This document shows positions 1 to 9,787 of a stretch of DNA of 32,653 bases, in pieces. Where the stretch lies: positions 1 to 32,653 of the forward strand of contig NZ_JXAG01000041.1 of NCBI RefSeq assembly GCF_000814905.1, written 5' to 3'. The stretch's first letter is position 1, and every line of letters starts with the position of its first letter. This DNA comes from Enterobacter sp. Bisph1. Its GTDB lineage: Bacteria; Pseudomonadota; Gammaproteobacteria; Enterobacterales; Enterobacteriaceae. A program made the position numbers and the translations under genes. The notes under the pieces were generated by a model. It had not been told where the DNA came from. It did not search any database and worked only from the letters and a program-made list of their open reading frames with translations.

Positions 1-1645
1 GCGCCGCGAGATCGCCGCCGGGCAGCGCCACCGCCGGTAAGCCGCCAAGGCGTTCGCACTCGCGGTAATTAACCCGCAAACACTCGCCGCCCCACAGTTC
101 TCCGTTCTCGCCCATGCCAATGCCATCAAGGGTTAAGGCAATCACATCCCCTTGTTCCAGCCCCCAGCCATGTTCGCCAAGGCAGGCGGCGGCATGAGCG
201 TGGTGATGCAGCACGCTCTGCACCGGCAGGCCGTAGCTGCTGGCCCATTGATGGGTGCGATAGCCCGGGTGGGCATCCATCACCACCTGCTCGGGGGTGA
301 AAGCGTAAATTTGCTGCATCAAACCCAGAGCGCTGCGCCACTGGGTTTCCACGCCTTCGTCCGTGAGGTCGCCAAAATGTTGCCCCGGCACGGCACTGTT
401 GCCGCGCAGCAGACAAAAGGTATTTTTCATATCTGCGCCGAGACACAGTAGCGGCGGCACATCGCTAAAACCCGGTGGCAGCGGCAGCGCATCGGGTACA
501 TAGCCGCGCGAACGGCGCAGCATCTCGCCGCTTACCCGCACCACGGAATCATCCATGCGCTGGACGATATCGCGGTTGTGCAGCAAAAAACCGTCGGCGA
601 TATCCGCCAGATCACTTAACGCTTGTTCATTGCTTATCGCTGGCGGTTTACCGCTGAGATTGCCGGAGGTCATTACCAGCGGGCGCTGTAACGCCTGCGC
701 CAGCAGATGCTGTAGCGGATTGGCGGGCAGCATCACGCCTACTTCATCAAGCCCCGGAGCAATCGCCTCGCACAGTCCGGAAATGCTGCCTTTTTCCACC
801 AGCACAATTGGCGCAGCGGGCGTGGCGAGTAAACGCTGCGCCTGTGCATTCACCTGTTGGCCGTCGGGTAACATCACCGCCAGCGGTTTTGCCGGACGGT
901 GTTTACGCGCGCGCAGGTGCAGCACCGCCGCCTGATTACCCGCGTCGCAAACCAGATGAAAACCGCCAATGCCTTTTACCGCCACCACGCCGCCGCTTTT
1001 TATCAGCGAGACGGCGGCCTGCAAGGCGGCTTCCCCGTGGGTCTGATGCTCGCTGCCGCGCCATTCAAGGCGTGGACCGCAGGCTTCACAGGCCACAGGC
1101 TGGGCATGAAAACGGCGATCCAGCGGGTTGCGATACTCCGCCTCACAAACAGGGCACAAGGGAAACCCCGCCATCGCCGTATACGGCCGGTCGTAGGGCA
1201 TGGCGTGAATAATGGTGAAGCGCGGCCCGCAGTGGGTGCAGTTAATAAACGGATAGCGGTAGCGGCGCTCGTTGGGATCGTTCATTTCGGCGAGGCACGC
1301 CGGACAAGTTGCGGCGTCGGGGACGATCTGTGTGTTCATTGCGCCGCCCGCGCTATGGCGAATGGCGAATTCCTCTGGCACGGTGGACCAGCAAAACGCC
1401 GTGCTGGTCACCTTATCAATGCGCGCCAGCGGCGGGCACTGTTGTTGCAGGAGGGGAAGAAAATCGCCTTCGTGACCGAACAGGCGAATCTCCACCCCCT
1501 GCGCATCATTACAGACATCGCCCTTCAGGCCGAGCTGCTGCGCCAGCTGCCAGACAAAGGGGCGGAAGCCCACCCCTTGTACTTTGCCGTACACGCGCAA
1601 GCAGACACCGTCGCTGTCGGCCGTCTCATCACTGCATCGCTGCAT
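1..1645 (-). CDS. hypF: Carbamoyltransferase HypF, hydrogenase maturation (partial, C-terminus off the left edge)
   Basis: HypF transfers a carbamoyl group from carbamoyl phosphate towards HypE, the first step in making the cyanide ligands of the [NiFe] hydrogenase active site in the cytoplasm. About 548 residues are present; E. coli HypF has 750, so roughly the last 200 are missing. Visible in order: an acylphosphatase motif GKVQGVGFR at residues 20-28, two Cys-rich zinc-finger segments at about 105-180 (CPAC...CTHC, then CPVC...CEAC), the YrdC-like domain with [11 protein letters not shown], and the start of the Kae1-like domain with the metal-binding HHHAHAAAC stretch near 475-485. The ATG at 1645 overlaps the end of the fdhF homologue by 17 nt, with a weak GAAGAG upstream, so translation is probably coupled. 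In E. coli hypF directly follows hydN; here fdhF lies between them. Family assignment is secure. Confidence 0.96.
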   Translation of the reverse strand, partial: MQRCSDETADSDGVCLRVYGKVQGVGFRPFVWQLAQQLGLKGDVCNDAQGVEIRLFGHEGDFLPLLQQQCPPLARIDKVTSTAFCWSTVPEEFAIRHSAGGAMNTQIVPDAATCPACLAEMNDPNERRYRYPFINCTHCGPRFTIIHAMPYDRPYTAMAGFPLCPVCEAEYRNPLDRRFHAQPVACEACGPRLEWRGSEHQTHGEAALQAAVSLIKSGGVVAVKGIGGFHLVCDAGNQAAVLHLRARKHRPAKPLAVMLPDGQQVNAQAQRLLATPAAPIVLVEKGSISGLCEAIAPGLDEVGVMLPANPLQHLLAQALQRPLVMTSGNLSGKPPAISNEQALSDLADIADGFLLHNRDIVQRMDDSVVRVSGEMLRRSRGYVPDALPLPPGFSDVPPLLCLGADMKNTFCLLRGNSAVPGQHFGDLTDEGVETQWRSALGLMQQIYAFTPEQVVMDAHPGYRTHQWASSYGLPVQSVLHHHAHAAACLGEHGWGLEQGDVIALTLDGIGMGENGELWGGECLRVNYRECERLGGLPAVALPGGDLAA

Positions 1646-3779
1646 CAAGCAATCGACTCTTCATCTGTTGATAAGTGCGCAAAGTGTACTCTTCAGCCCA
1701 GCGCTGATCGTTGATCGCACTCACCCGAACGGCGCAATATTTGGTCTCCGGCGTTTTCGAAATTGGATCCAAATTATCCTGCGTCAGTTCGTTACAGGCG
1801 CCAATCCACCACTGGTAGGTCATATAGACGCTGCCATGATTGATACGCTCGCTAACGTCAGCACGGGTGATGACTTTGCCGCGACGGGATTCCACCCACA
1901 CCAGTTGACGATCCGTGATACCGAGGGCATCGGCGTCCGCCGGGTTGATCTGCACAAAGCCTGGTTCATCAGCGAGGGTTTGCAGCGCCGCACAGTTGCC
2001 GGTCATCGAACGGCAGGAGTAGTGACCCACTTCGCGCACCGTACAGAGTACCAGCGGGAACTCGTCATCGGGACGTTCCGCCGGCGCACGCCACTGGGCG
2101 GCAAACAGATGACCTTTGCCGTCCGGCGTATCGAACTTATTGTTCTGATACAGGTACGGCGTACCGGGATGGTCAAGGGTCGGACACGGCCACTGTACAT
2201 GCCCCATATCGCCCATTTTTTCGTAGGTGACGCCATAGAACAGCGGGCACAGCTCGCGCATCTCATCCCAGATTTGCTGGTTGTTGTCATAGTGCATCGG
2301 ATAGCCCATTTCCGTGGCAATCAGGCTGATGATTTCCCAGTCGCGCTTGACGTTGTACTGCGGCTCAATGGCTTTTTCGAAACGCTGAAAACCGCGATCG
2401 GCGCAGGTAAAGACGCCGCCATGTTCGCCCCACGAGGTGGCAGGCAGCAGCACATCCGCCTGCTCGGCGGTTTTGGTCATAAAGATATCCTGCACCACGA
2501 CAAAATCGAGGGCTTCAAAACCTTTACGCACCAGCCCAAGATCCGCTTCGGTCTGCAACGGATCTTCGCCCATGATGTAGTAGGCTTTCATTTTGCCTTC
2601 CAGCGCCAGGTGCGGCACTTCGGTAATGCGCACGCCCACTTTGTCGTCCATCACTGCCGGATCAATGCCCCACGCGTCGGCGAACTTCGCCCGCACCTGC
2701 GGGTTAACCACATCCTGGTAACCAGGGAACTGGTTGGGGATCACGCCCATATCGCACGCGCCCTGCACGTTGTTCTGCCCGCGCACCGGACCGACGCCGA
2801 CATGCTCGCGCCCAAGGTTGCCGGTGAGCAGCGCCAGGCTGGAAAGCCCTTTAACCACATCCACCGCCTGACCAAACTGGGTAACGCCCATGCCCCACAT
2901 AATAGTGGCAGACGGCGCGGCAGCGTAGGTACGCATCGCCTGACGCACCTGTTTTGCCGGCACGCCTGTAATATGTTCTACCGCTTCCGGCGCGTAATCT
3001 TTTACGGTTTCGCGGTAAGCCTCCAGCCCGGTGGTGAAGCTGGCGACATAATCTTTATCGTAGAGTTCTTCTTCCAGCAGCACATAGCCAAAGGCGTTAA
3101 CCAGCGCCATATTGCAGCCGTTGTTGAGCTGCAGATGCTGATCGGCAATGCGCGCGGTTTCGATCCTGCGCGGATCGCAAACGATTATTTTCGCCCCGTT
3201 CTGTTTGGCTTTAATTACCCGGCGCGCCACGATCGGGTGCGAATCGGCGCAGTTATAGCCAAATACCAGCAGGCAGCGCGAATTTTCGAGATCGCCGATG
3301 GAGTTGCTCATCGCCCCGTTGCCGAGAGTTTCCTGCAGCCCGGCGACGGAAGGCCCGTGACAGACGCGCGCGCAGCAGTCGACGTTGTTGGTGTGCAGCA
3401 CGCCGCGGGCAAATTTTTGCATTACATAGTTGGTTTCATTGCCGGTGCCGCGCGAGGATCCTGTCGTCATAATGGCGCGCGGGCCAAATTTGGCTTTAGT
3501 GTCGCTAAGGCGTTTAGCAGTGTAGCGGATCGCTTCATCCCAGCTGACGGGCGTTAACTTGCCGCCTTTTTCGTAGCGAATCATCGGCTGCGTCAGACGC
3601 GGCGTCAGCAGTTTGGTGTCGTTAAGAAAATCCCAGCCGTAATAGCCCTTCAGGCACAGTTCGTTTTGGTTTGTGTGGCCGTCAGCCGCTTCTGCACGGA
3701 TGATTTTTCCGTTATCGACGACCAGTTTCAGTTTGCAGCCAGCGCCGCAGTAAGGGCATACGCTTGTAATTTTTTTCAT
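1629..3779 (-). CDS. fdhF: Formate dehydrogenase H-type, cysteine variant (FdhF paralogue)
   Basis: 716 residues, against 715 for E. coli FdhF. This molybdopterin enzyme oxidises formate to CO2 and in E. coli feeds electrons to hydrogenase 3. Cys8, Cys11, Cys15 and Cys42 bind the N-terminal [4Fe-4S] cluster, followed by Lys44 (LCLKG). The active-site stretch reads [10 protein letters not shown]: codon 140 (3360-3362) is TGT, cysteine, where E. coli has the UGA selenocysteine codon; His141 is kept. The C-terminal pterin-binding domain ([14 protein letters not shown]) is intact. It sits 36 nt downstream of hydN and overlaps hypF by 17 nt, so it belongs to the hydN-hypF operon; in E. coli K-12 fdhF is elsewhere on the chromosome. 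The gene looks intact. E. coli-type Sec-to-Cys enzyme is much slower, so this version may be a slow, selenium-independent back-up, or specialised. Whether a Sec-type fdhF also exists cannot be seen here. Confidence 0.95.
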   Translation of the reverse strand: MKKITSVCPYCGAGCKLKLVVDNGKIIRAEAADGHTNQNELCLKGYYGWDFLNDTKLLTPRLTQPMIRYEKGGKLTPVSWDEAIRYTAKRLSDTKAKFGPRAIMTTGSSRGTGNETNYVMQKFARGVLHTNNVDCCARVCHGPSVAGLQETLGNGAMSNSIGDLENSRCLLVFGYNCADSHPIVARRVIKAKQNGAKIIVCDPRRIETARIADQHLQLNNGCNMALVNAFGYVLLEEELYDKDYVASFTTGLEAYRETVKDYAPEAVEHITGVPAKQVRQAMRTYAAAPSATIMWGMGVTQFGQAVDVVKGLSSLALLTGNLGREHVGVGPVRGQNNVQGACDMGVIPNQFPGYQDVVNPQVRAKFADAWGIDPAVMDDKVGVRITEVPHLALEGKMKAYYIMGEDPLQTEADLGLVRKGFEALDFVVVQDIFMTKTAEQADVLLPATSWGEHGGVFTCADRGFQRFEKAIEPQYNVKRDWEIISLIATEMGYPMHYDNNQQIWDEMRELCPLFYGVTYEKMGDMGHVQWPCPTLDHPGTPYLYQNNKFDTPDGKGHLFAAQWRAPAERPDDEFPLVLCTVREVGHYSCRSMTGNCAALQTLADEPGFVQINPADADALGITDRQLVWVESRRGKVITRADVSERINHGSVYMTYQWWIGACNELTQDNLDPISKTPETKYCAVRVSAINDQRWAEEYTLRTYQQMKSRLLDAAMQ

Positions 3780-3815
3780 CAGTAACAGACCTGTTAAAAG
3801 TGAAAGGCAGATTGT

Positions 3816-4361
3816 TTAGAACACCAGGGAAACGGCACTGTCCAGCGCGGCGCGGCGACGTTTTTCCGCGCTCATCTGTTCCAGTAAGTTGCGATCGACA
3901 CACACCAGCGCTTTTGTCGGGCAGGCCTGCATACAGGCGGGACCGCTTTCGCTGTGGTGGCACAGGTCACATTTGTTGGCTTCGGCTTTTTCGGCGCGCA
4001 CATTTAGCCCCGCACCGCTGTGGCGTACCACCGGGCGCACAACGACTTCCATCGCCCCGTAAGGGCACGCCACGACGCAGGTTTTGCAGCCAATGCAGCG
4101 TTCCTGCATCACATGGACAAAACCTTCGTTGCGGCTAATTGCGCCGTTCGGGCAGACGTTGGCACAGGGCGCGTCTTCACACTGACGACATAACGTCGCC
4201 GTCGACACATTGACGCCCTTAATGACATGAATACGCGGCAAAAACGAGTCAGGCGTCAACGCCGCACAGTCCTGGTTTTCCTGATGGGACACCACGCAGG
4301 CGACCTCACAGGTGCGACAGCCAATACATTTAGCGGCATCGGCCATAATAAATCGGTTCAT
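3816..4361 (-). CDS. hydN: Ferredoxin-like electron transfer protein HydN
   Basis: 181 residues (E. coli HydN has 175). It is a cytoplasmic iron-sulfur protein linked to formate dehydrogenase H activity and hydrogen metabolism. Four Cys-rich cluster motifs are visible: CIGCRTCEVAC (from Cys12), CRQCEDAPCANVCP, CIGCKTCVVACP and CDLC...CMQACP. The start at 4361 is chosen over an in-frame ATG at 4415 because GGAGG lies 5 nt before it and because the protein then begins MNRFI, as in E. coli. It is the first gene of a minus-strand operon continuing into fdhF and hypF. A sigma-54-like promoter lies about 40-55 nt upstream of the start codon. HydN next to an FdhF homologue fits a role as its direct electron partner; that is inference. 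Confidence 0.96.
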   Translation of the reverse strand: MNRFIMADAAKCIGCRTCEVACVVSHQENQDCAALTPDSFLPRIHVIKGVNVSTATLCRQCEDAPCANVCPNGAISRNEGFVHVMQERCIGCKTCVVACPYGAMEVVVRPVVRHSGAGLNVRAEKAEANKCDLCHHSESGPACMQACPTKALVCVDRNLLEQMSAEKRRRAALDSAVSLVF

Positions 4362-4398
4362 CAATTCCTCCGGAAAAAGGCACTCTCCCGGCGGACTA

Positions 4399-4414
4399 TT
4401 CATAAAGCGTGCCA
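4399..4414 (-). promoter_or_regulatory. Putative sigma-54 promoter of hydN
   Basis: On the minus strand the sequence reads TGGCACG, four bases, then ATGAA. The -24 element is a perfect TGGCACG; the -12 element keeps the T and first G of TTGCA at the correct 12-nt distance but has A for the following C. The hydN-hypF operon of E. coli is known to be sigma-54/FhlA dependent, so location and spacing agree. The predicted start of transcription is near 4388, leaving a leader of about 27 nt. Confidence 0.6.
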
Positions 4415-4458
4415 AAAATTAATGCATTGTTTTTAAAGAGATTTAAAAATGAGGGGCA

Positions 4459-4486
4459 CTGTCATCGACACTAGTGACGATGACAG
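4459..4486. promoter_or_regulatory. 28-bp near-perfect palindrome, candidate FhlA upstream activating site
   Basis: Arms CTGTCATCG and CGATGACAG flank CACTAGTG, itself a palindrome; only the bases on each side of the centre fail to pair. It lies 45 nt upstream of the -24 element of the sigma-54 promoter and just after the ascG stop codon. It contains TGTC and GACA half-sites resembling those reported for FhlA. There is no U-tract directly after the stem on the ascG side, so a terminator is less likely, though not excluded. Confidence 0.4.
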
Positions 4487-4495
4487 CTGACGAGA

Positions 4496-5509
4496 TCAGG
4501 CATGGGGGCCGTTAATAATCGAGTCGCGGGTAATTAACTCACCGGGAAAGGTTTGCTGCTGGTGGAAATCGCCGCCGTCGAGCATAAAGATCAAGCGGTT
4601 AATGGTCTCTTTAATCATCCCGGTGGCGGGAATTTTCACACTGGAGAGCGCCGGGACGGTAAACGGCGCAATGGCGATATCATCGAACCCCACCACCGAG
4701 ACCTGCTGCGGCACGGCAAGTTTGCTTTCGTGCAGCTGTTTAATCGCGCCGATGGCCATATCGTCATTACTGGCGACCAGCGCCGTAAAGGTCGCGTTGC
4801 GCGCAAGCAGCTCCGCCACACCCTGCGCGCCGCTGGCAGGGGTCCATTTGCCCTGCACGATCAGCTCGTCACGCACGGCAATGTCGTGTTGGGCCAGCGC
4901 CTCTTTATAACCGGATAGACGTTCAATACCCGTGGGCGAATCCAGCGAGCCGGTAATAAAGGCGATATCGCGATGACCGCGGGCAATCAGCTGGGATACC
5001 GCGCTAACGCTGGAGGCTTTTTGATCGGACCAGACGCAGTGGCTGGCATGCTTTCGCAGGCGGCGATTGAGCACCATGATCGGCTGGGAATGGTTGTCGA
5101 TAATCTCATCAAGTTCATCGACGCTGAGAAAGCGCGGATAAATAATAATCGCGTCACAGCGCAGGTCGAGCAGGTACTGGATCGCCTGGCGCTCCTCTTC
5201 GGCGCTGTGTTTGCCATCCGCCAGCAGCAGCTGGCGGCCTTTATCTTCCGTCATCCGCGCGGCGTGAGAGAGTAGCTCGCTGAAGTAAACGCCGTGATAA
5301 AGGGTATTGGTGACCACCAGCCCCAGGGTCTGGGTTTTACTCGAAGCCAGGCTACGAGCCAGTAAATTCGGGCGGTAGCCGCTTTCGGCAATCGCCGCAA
5401 AAACCCGCGCTTTGGTCTCTTCGCCCACATATCCTTTGCCCGTCAGCACGCGGGAAACCGTGGCTTTTGACACCCCGGCACGCTTTGCCACTTCCTGCAT
5501 TGTTGCCAT
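4496..5509 (-). CDS. ascG: LacI/GalR-family repressor AscG of the beta-glucoside operon
   Basis: 337 residues, the same size as E. coli AscG (336) and very similar throughout. The N-terminal helix-turn-helix (residues 1-25, VSKATVSRVL) binds operators; the periplasmic-binding-protein-like domain (from about 60) carries LADGKHSAEEERQAIQYLL and SVVGFDDIAIAPF, typical of this group. The start at 5509 is preferred over an upstream ATG at 5572 because the LacI HTH begins there and AGGGG lies about 7 nt upstream. It is transcribed divergently from ascF with a 262-bp region between them that contains an AscG-like operator. Expected role: repression of ascFB until a beta-glucoside is present. A second, related regulator lies at 23422-24426. 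Confidence 0.95.
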   Translation of the reverse strand: MATMQEVAKRAGVSKATVSRVLTGKGYVGEETKARVFAAIAESGYRPNLLARSLASSKTQTLGLVVTNTLYHGVYFSELLSHAARMTEDKGRQLLLADGKHSAEEERQAIQYLLDLRCDAIIIYPRFLSVDELDEIIDNHSQPIMVLNRRLRKHASHCVWSDQKASSVSAVSQLIARGHRDIAFITGSLDSPTGIERLSGYKEALAQHDIAVRDELIVQGKWTPASGAQGVAELLARNATFTALVASNDDMAIGAIKQLHESKLAVPQQVSVVGFDDIAIAPFTVPALSSVKIPATGMIKETINRLIFMLDGGDFHQQQTFPGELITRDSIINGPHA

Positions 5510-5685
5510 CTTGCTACCCCTGCAAACATCGTGACCGAAAGTGTACTTCAGGCGTTGTGATGAAGGAAACACTCCACCATCGAGCCATAATCCGAATCCC
5601 CCGCCATCCAGTGATCGCCGTCACGATTATAAAAATCGCCAACTTTTCTTTCTTGCTTACGACAAATAAACTCATCATGATTTTG

Positions 5686-5699
5686 TGGAACCGGTTACC
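5686..5699. promoter_or_regulatory. AscG-type operator
   Basis: The site TGGAACCGGTTACC is a 14-bp near-palindrome with the ACCGGT core of the E. coli AscG operator TGAAACCGGTTTCA. It lies 72 nt upstream of the ascF start in the ascG-ascF divergent region. I could not place the ascF -35/-10 elements with confidence. Confidence 0.7.
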
Positions 5700-5771
5700 T
5701 ATTTTGTGTTTCATGGTCGATACAACCCGGCGATGAAGCAGTACCTTATTGATAAAACAGGATAAAATCCA

Positions 5772-7214
5772 ATGGCAAAGAATTATGCCGCGCTGGCCCG
5801 CTCGGTGGTCGACGCGCTCGGCGGTGCCGATAATATCGCCGCCGTCACCCACTGCATGACGCGTCTGCGCTTTGTGGTAAAAGACGAATCGCGTATCGAC
5901 AGCCCAACGCTGAAAAGCGTCAGCGGCGTAATGGGCGTGGTGCGTAACGACAACCAGTGCCAGGTTATTATTGGTAATACGGTTTCACAGGCTTTTCGCG
6001 AAGTGGTCAGCCTGCTGCCGCAAGATATGCAACCGGTCGAGACACAAACCACTCAGAAGCTGACCTTACGCCGCATTGGCGCGGGCATCCTCGATGCGCT
6101 GATCGGCACCATGTCGCCGCTGATCCCGGCGATCATTGGCGGTTCGATGGTCAAACTGCTGGCGATGGTGCTGGAGATGTCCGGCGCACTGCCAAAAGGC
6201 TCCTCAACGCTGACCATTTTGACGGTGATTGGCGACGGTGCGTTCTTCTTCCTGCCGTTGATGGTCGCGGCCTCGGCGGCGGTGAAATTCAAAACCAATA
6301 TGTCGCTGGCGATCGCTATCGCCGGGGTGCTGGTGCATCCGAGCTTTATCGAACTGATGGCGAAAGCCGCCCAGGGCGAGCATGTGGAATTCGCTTTTGT
6401 TCCGGTCACGGCGGTGAAATATACCTATACGGTGATCCCGGCGCTGGTGATGACCTGGTGTCTGTCGTATATCGAACGCTGGGTCGATCGCATTACGCCT
6501 GCGGTGACGAAAAACTTCTTAAAACCGATGCTAATTGTGCTGATTGCCGCACCGCTGGCGATTGTGCTGATTGGCCCGCTCGGTATCTGGATCGGTAGCG
6601 CTATTTCCGCGCTGGTCTACACCATTCACGGTTATCTCGGCTGGCTCTCCGTCGCCATTATGGGCGCGCTGTGGCCGCTGCTGGTGATGACCGGTATGCA
6701 CCGCGTGTTTACCCCAACCATTATTCAGACCATCGCTGAAACCGGTAAAGAAGGCATGGTCATGCCGTCAGAAATCGGTGCCAACCTCTCGCTGGGCGGC
6801 TCTTCGCTGGCGGTGGCGTGGAAAACGAAAAACCCGGAGCTGCGTCAGACCGCACTGGCGGCGGCGGCTTCCGCTATTCTGGCGGGTATTTCAGAACCGG
6901 CCCTCTACGGTGTGGCGGTACGTCTGAAACGTCCGCTGATCGCAAGCCTTATCAGCGGCTTTATCTGCGGCGCGGTTGCCGGTATCGCCGGGCTTGCCAG
7001 CCACTCAATGGCGGCGCCTGGGCTCTTTACCAGCGTGCAGTTCTTCGACCCGGCAAACCCAATGTCGATTGTCTGGGTGTTCGGCGTGATGGCGCTGGCG
7101 GTAGTGTTATCGTTTGTGCTGACGCTGCTGCTTGGGTTTGAAGATATCCCGGTAGAAAAAGAGCGTACCGCGCCGAAGGCCGAGCCGGTAACCGTAAAAG
7201 CAGCACAAGCCTGA
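5772..7214 (+). CDS. ascF: PTS beta-glucoside transporter EIIBC, AscF
   Basis: 480 residues (E. coli AscF 485). It imports and phosphorylates aryl-beta-glucosides such as arbutin and salicin across the inner membrane. Residues 1-90 form the EIIB domain with the phosphorylated cysteine in THCMTRLRF (Cys28). A multi-spanning EIIC domain follows (about 105-460), with the conserved GISEPALYGV segment. There is no EIIA domain, so phosphate must come from a separate EIIA, in E. coli the glucose EIIA Crr. The ATG follows AGGA at a suitable distance. It is the first gene of ascFB, 20 nt before ascB, and probably controlled by AscG through the operator at 5686-5699. The C-terminal tail is shorter and more variable than in E. 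coli. Confidence 0.96.
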   Translation: MAKNYAALARSVVDALGGADNIAAVTHCMTRLRFVVKDESRIDSPTLKSVSGVMGVVRNDNQCQVIIGNTVSQAFREVVSLLPQDMQPVETQTTQKLTLRRIGAGILDALIGTMSPLIPAIIGGSMVKLLAMVLEMSGALPKGSSTLTILTVIGDGAFFFLPLMVAASAAVKFKTNMSLAIAIAGVLVHPSFIELMAKAAQGEHVEFAFVPVTAVKYTYTVIPALVMTWCLSYIERWVDRITPAVTKNFLKPMLIVLIAAPLAIVLIGPLGIWIGSAISALVYTIHGYLGWLSVAIMGALWPLLVMTGMHRVFTPTIIQTIAETGKEGMVMPSEIGANLSLGGSSLAVAWKTKNPELRQTALAAAASAILAGISEPALYGVAVRLKRPLIASLISGFICGAVAGIAGLASHSMAAPGLFTSVQFFDPANPMSIVWVFGVMALAVVLSFVLTLLLGFEDIPVEKERTAPKAEPVTVKAAQA

Positions 7215-7231
7215 TTAACGTAACGAGGTAA

Positions 7232-8659
<1,428 letters not shown>

Positions 8660-8675
8660 TTACTTCACAATATCT

Positions 8676-8715
8676 GCCGGGTAACGCGACGTAATTTCGC
8701 CGTTTCCCGGCTTTT
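8676..8715 (+). terminator. Probable intrinsic terminator of ascFB
   Basis: GCCGGG (8676-8681) pairs with CCCGGC (8706-8711), followed by TTTT. The 24-nt loop can form part of an inner stem (AACG with CGTT). It lies 17 nt after the ascB stop codon. Confidence 0.55.
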
Positions 8716-8825
8716 CCCCGCCGTTTACAGACTTTTCTCATCGGTTGTTTGCCGCTTAATACCGTGACAACGCTCACATCTATGCCAGGCTTAATTTATC
8801 TACAACAACGCCTGAAGGAGATAGC

Positions 8826-9719
8826 ATGGCAGAGCAAAATCCGAAAACGAATCTCGCACCGCACTATCCGACACCGCCGTTTGCTGAACAACCGCAGCCT
8901 GCTCCAGGCCTCGCCAGTAAAATGATTCCGGTCCCCGATCATGGCGAAACCAGCTATCGCGGCTCCGGTCGTTTAGCGGGCCGTAAGGCGCTGATCACCG
9001 GCGGCGATTCCGGGATTGGCCGCGCAGTGGCGATTGCCTATGCCCGCGAAGGGGCCGATGTGGCGATCAACTACCTGCCGGAAGAGGAATCCGATGCGGC
9101 AGAAGTGATCAAACTGATTGAAGCCGAAGGGCGCAAAGCGATTGCCATCCCGGGTGATATTCGCTCTGAAGCCTTTTGCCAGACGCTGGTAAAAGAAGCT
9201 GTTTCTAAACTGGGCGGGCTGGATATTCTTGTGAATAACGCCGGGCGTCAACAATTCAACGAGTCGATTCTGACCCTGTCGACGGAAGATTTCGACGCCA
9301 CCTTTAAAACCAACGTCTATGCGATGTTCTGGATCACCAAAGCGGCTATCGAACATCTGCCGCGCGGGGCGAGCATCATTAATACCTCGTCGGTGCAGGC
9401 CTACCAGCCTAGCCCGATCCTGCTGGATTACGCTCAGACCAAAGCGGCGATCGTGGCGTTCACCAAATCCCTGGCCCAGCAGCTCGGTGAAAAAGGTATC
9501 CGCGTGAATGCCGTCGCACCAGGTCCTTACTGGACACCGCTGCAGTCGAGCGGCGGCCAGCCGCAGGAAAAAGTGCAGCAGTTTGGTGCTACCGCGCCGC
9601 TTGGCCGCCCGGGTCAGCCGGTCGAGATCGCACCGCTGTATGTCACTATGGCCTCTCCTGAAAGCAGCTACACCTCCGGCCAGGTTTGGTGCTCGGATGG
9701 CGGTACCGGTACGCTGTAA
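8826..9719 (+). CDS. SDR-family NAD(P)-dependent oxidoreductase (YghA-like long N-terminal type)
   Basis: 297 residues. Classical short-chain dehydrogenase fold after a proline-rich leader of about 45 residues ([17 protein letters not shown]). The cofactor motif TGGDSGIG is at 58-65, NNAG at 137-140, the catalytic Ser near 189, and YAQTK with Tyr202 and Lys206. The C-terminus ends [14 protein letters not shown]. This subgroup includes E. coli YghA and Bacillus general-stress SDRs; substrates are mostly undefined, so no reaction is named. AAGGAG precedes the ATG. It stands alone, with a 166-bp upstream region holding the ascB terminator and room for its own promoter, and a strong terminator right after it. 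Confidence 0.92.
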   Translation: MAEQNPKTNLAPHYPTPPFAEQPQPAPGLASKMIPVPDHGETSYRGSGRLAGRKALITGGDSGIGRAVAIAYAREGADVAINYLPEEESDAAEVIKLIEAEGRKAIAIPGDIRSEAFCQTLVKEAVSKLGGLDILVNNAGRQQFNESILTLSTEDFDATFKTNVYAMFWITKAAIEHLPRGASIINTSSVQAYQPSPILLDYAQTKAAIVAFTKSLAQQLGEKGIRVNAVAPGPYWTPLQSSGGQPQEKVQQFGATAPLGRPGQPVEIAPLYVTMASPESSYTSGQVWCSDGGTGTL

Positions 9720-9744
9720 CGTCACGTCTACTTACGCCCGCTAT

Positions 9745-9768
9745 GGCCGCCCTTCGGCGGCCTTTTTT
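9745..9768 (+). terminator. Strong intrinsic terminator after the SDR gene
   Basis: A perfect 7-bp stem GGCCGCC-CTTC-GGCGGCC is followed by TTTTTT. It lies between the SDR stop codon and the ribosome-binding site of the next gene. The GH15 gene starts only 19 nt after the T-run, so it must be reached by read-through or by a promoter inside the SDR gene. Confidence 0.88.
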
Positions 9769-9787
9769 GGTTAAGGATGTCGCAATT

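Noticed and set aside
3360-3362. Possible selenocysteine in the fdhF homologue
   Set aside because: Codon 140 is TGT and there is no in-frame TGA in the gene, so this is a cysteine enzyme.
1584-3557. Long plus-strand ORF of 657 codons opposite fdhF
   Set aside because: It is antisense to the clearly conserved FdhF reading frame, has no recognisable domain and is His/Arg-rich, as expected from the complement of a GC-rich gene.
4362-4415. Longer HydN starting at ATG 4415
   Set aside because: It would extend through the predicted sigma-54 promoter; the ATG at 4361 has GGAGG and matches the E. coli N-terminus.
9686-9787. GH15 protein starting at ATG 9686
   Set aside because: It overlaps the SDR C-terminus and the terminator and encodes non-family residues; TTG 9788 fits better.
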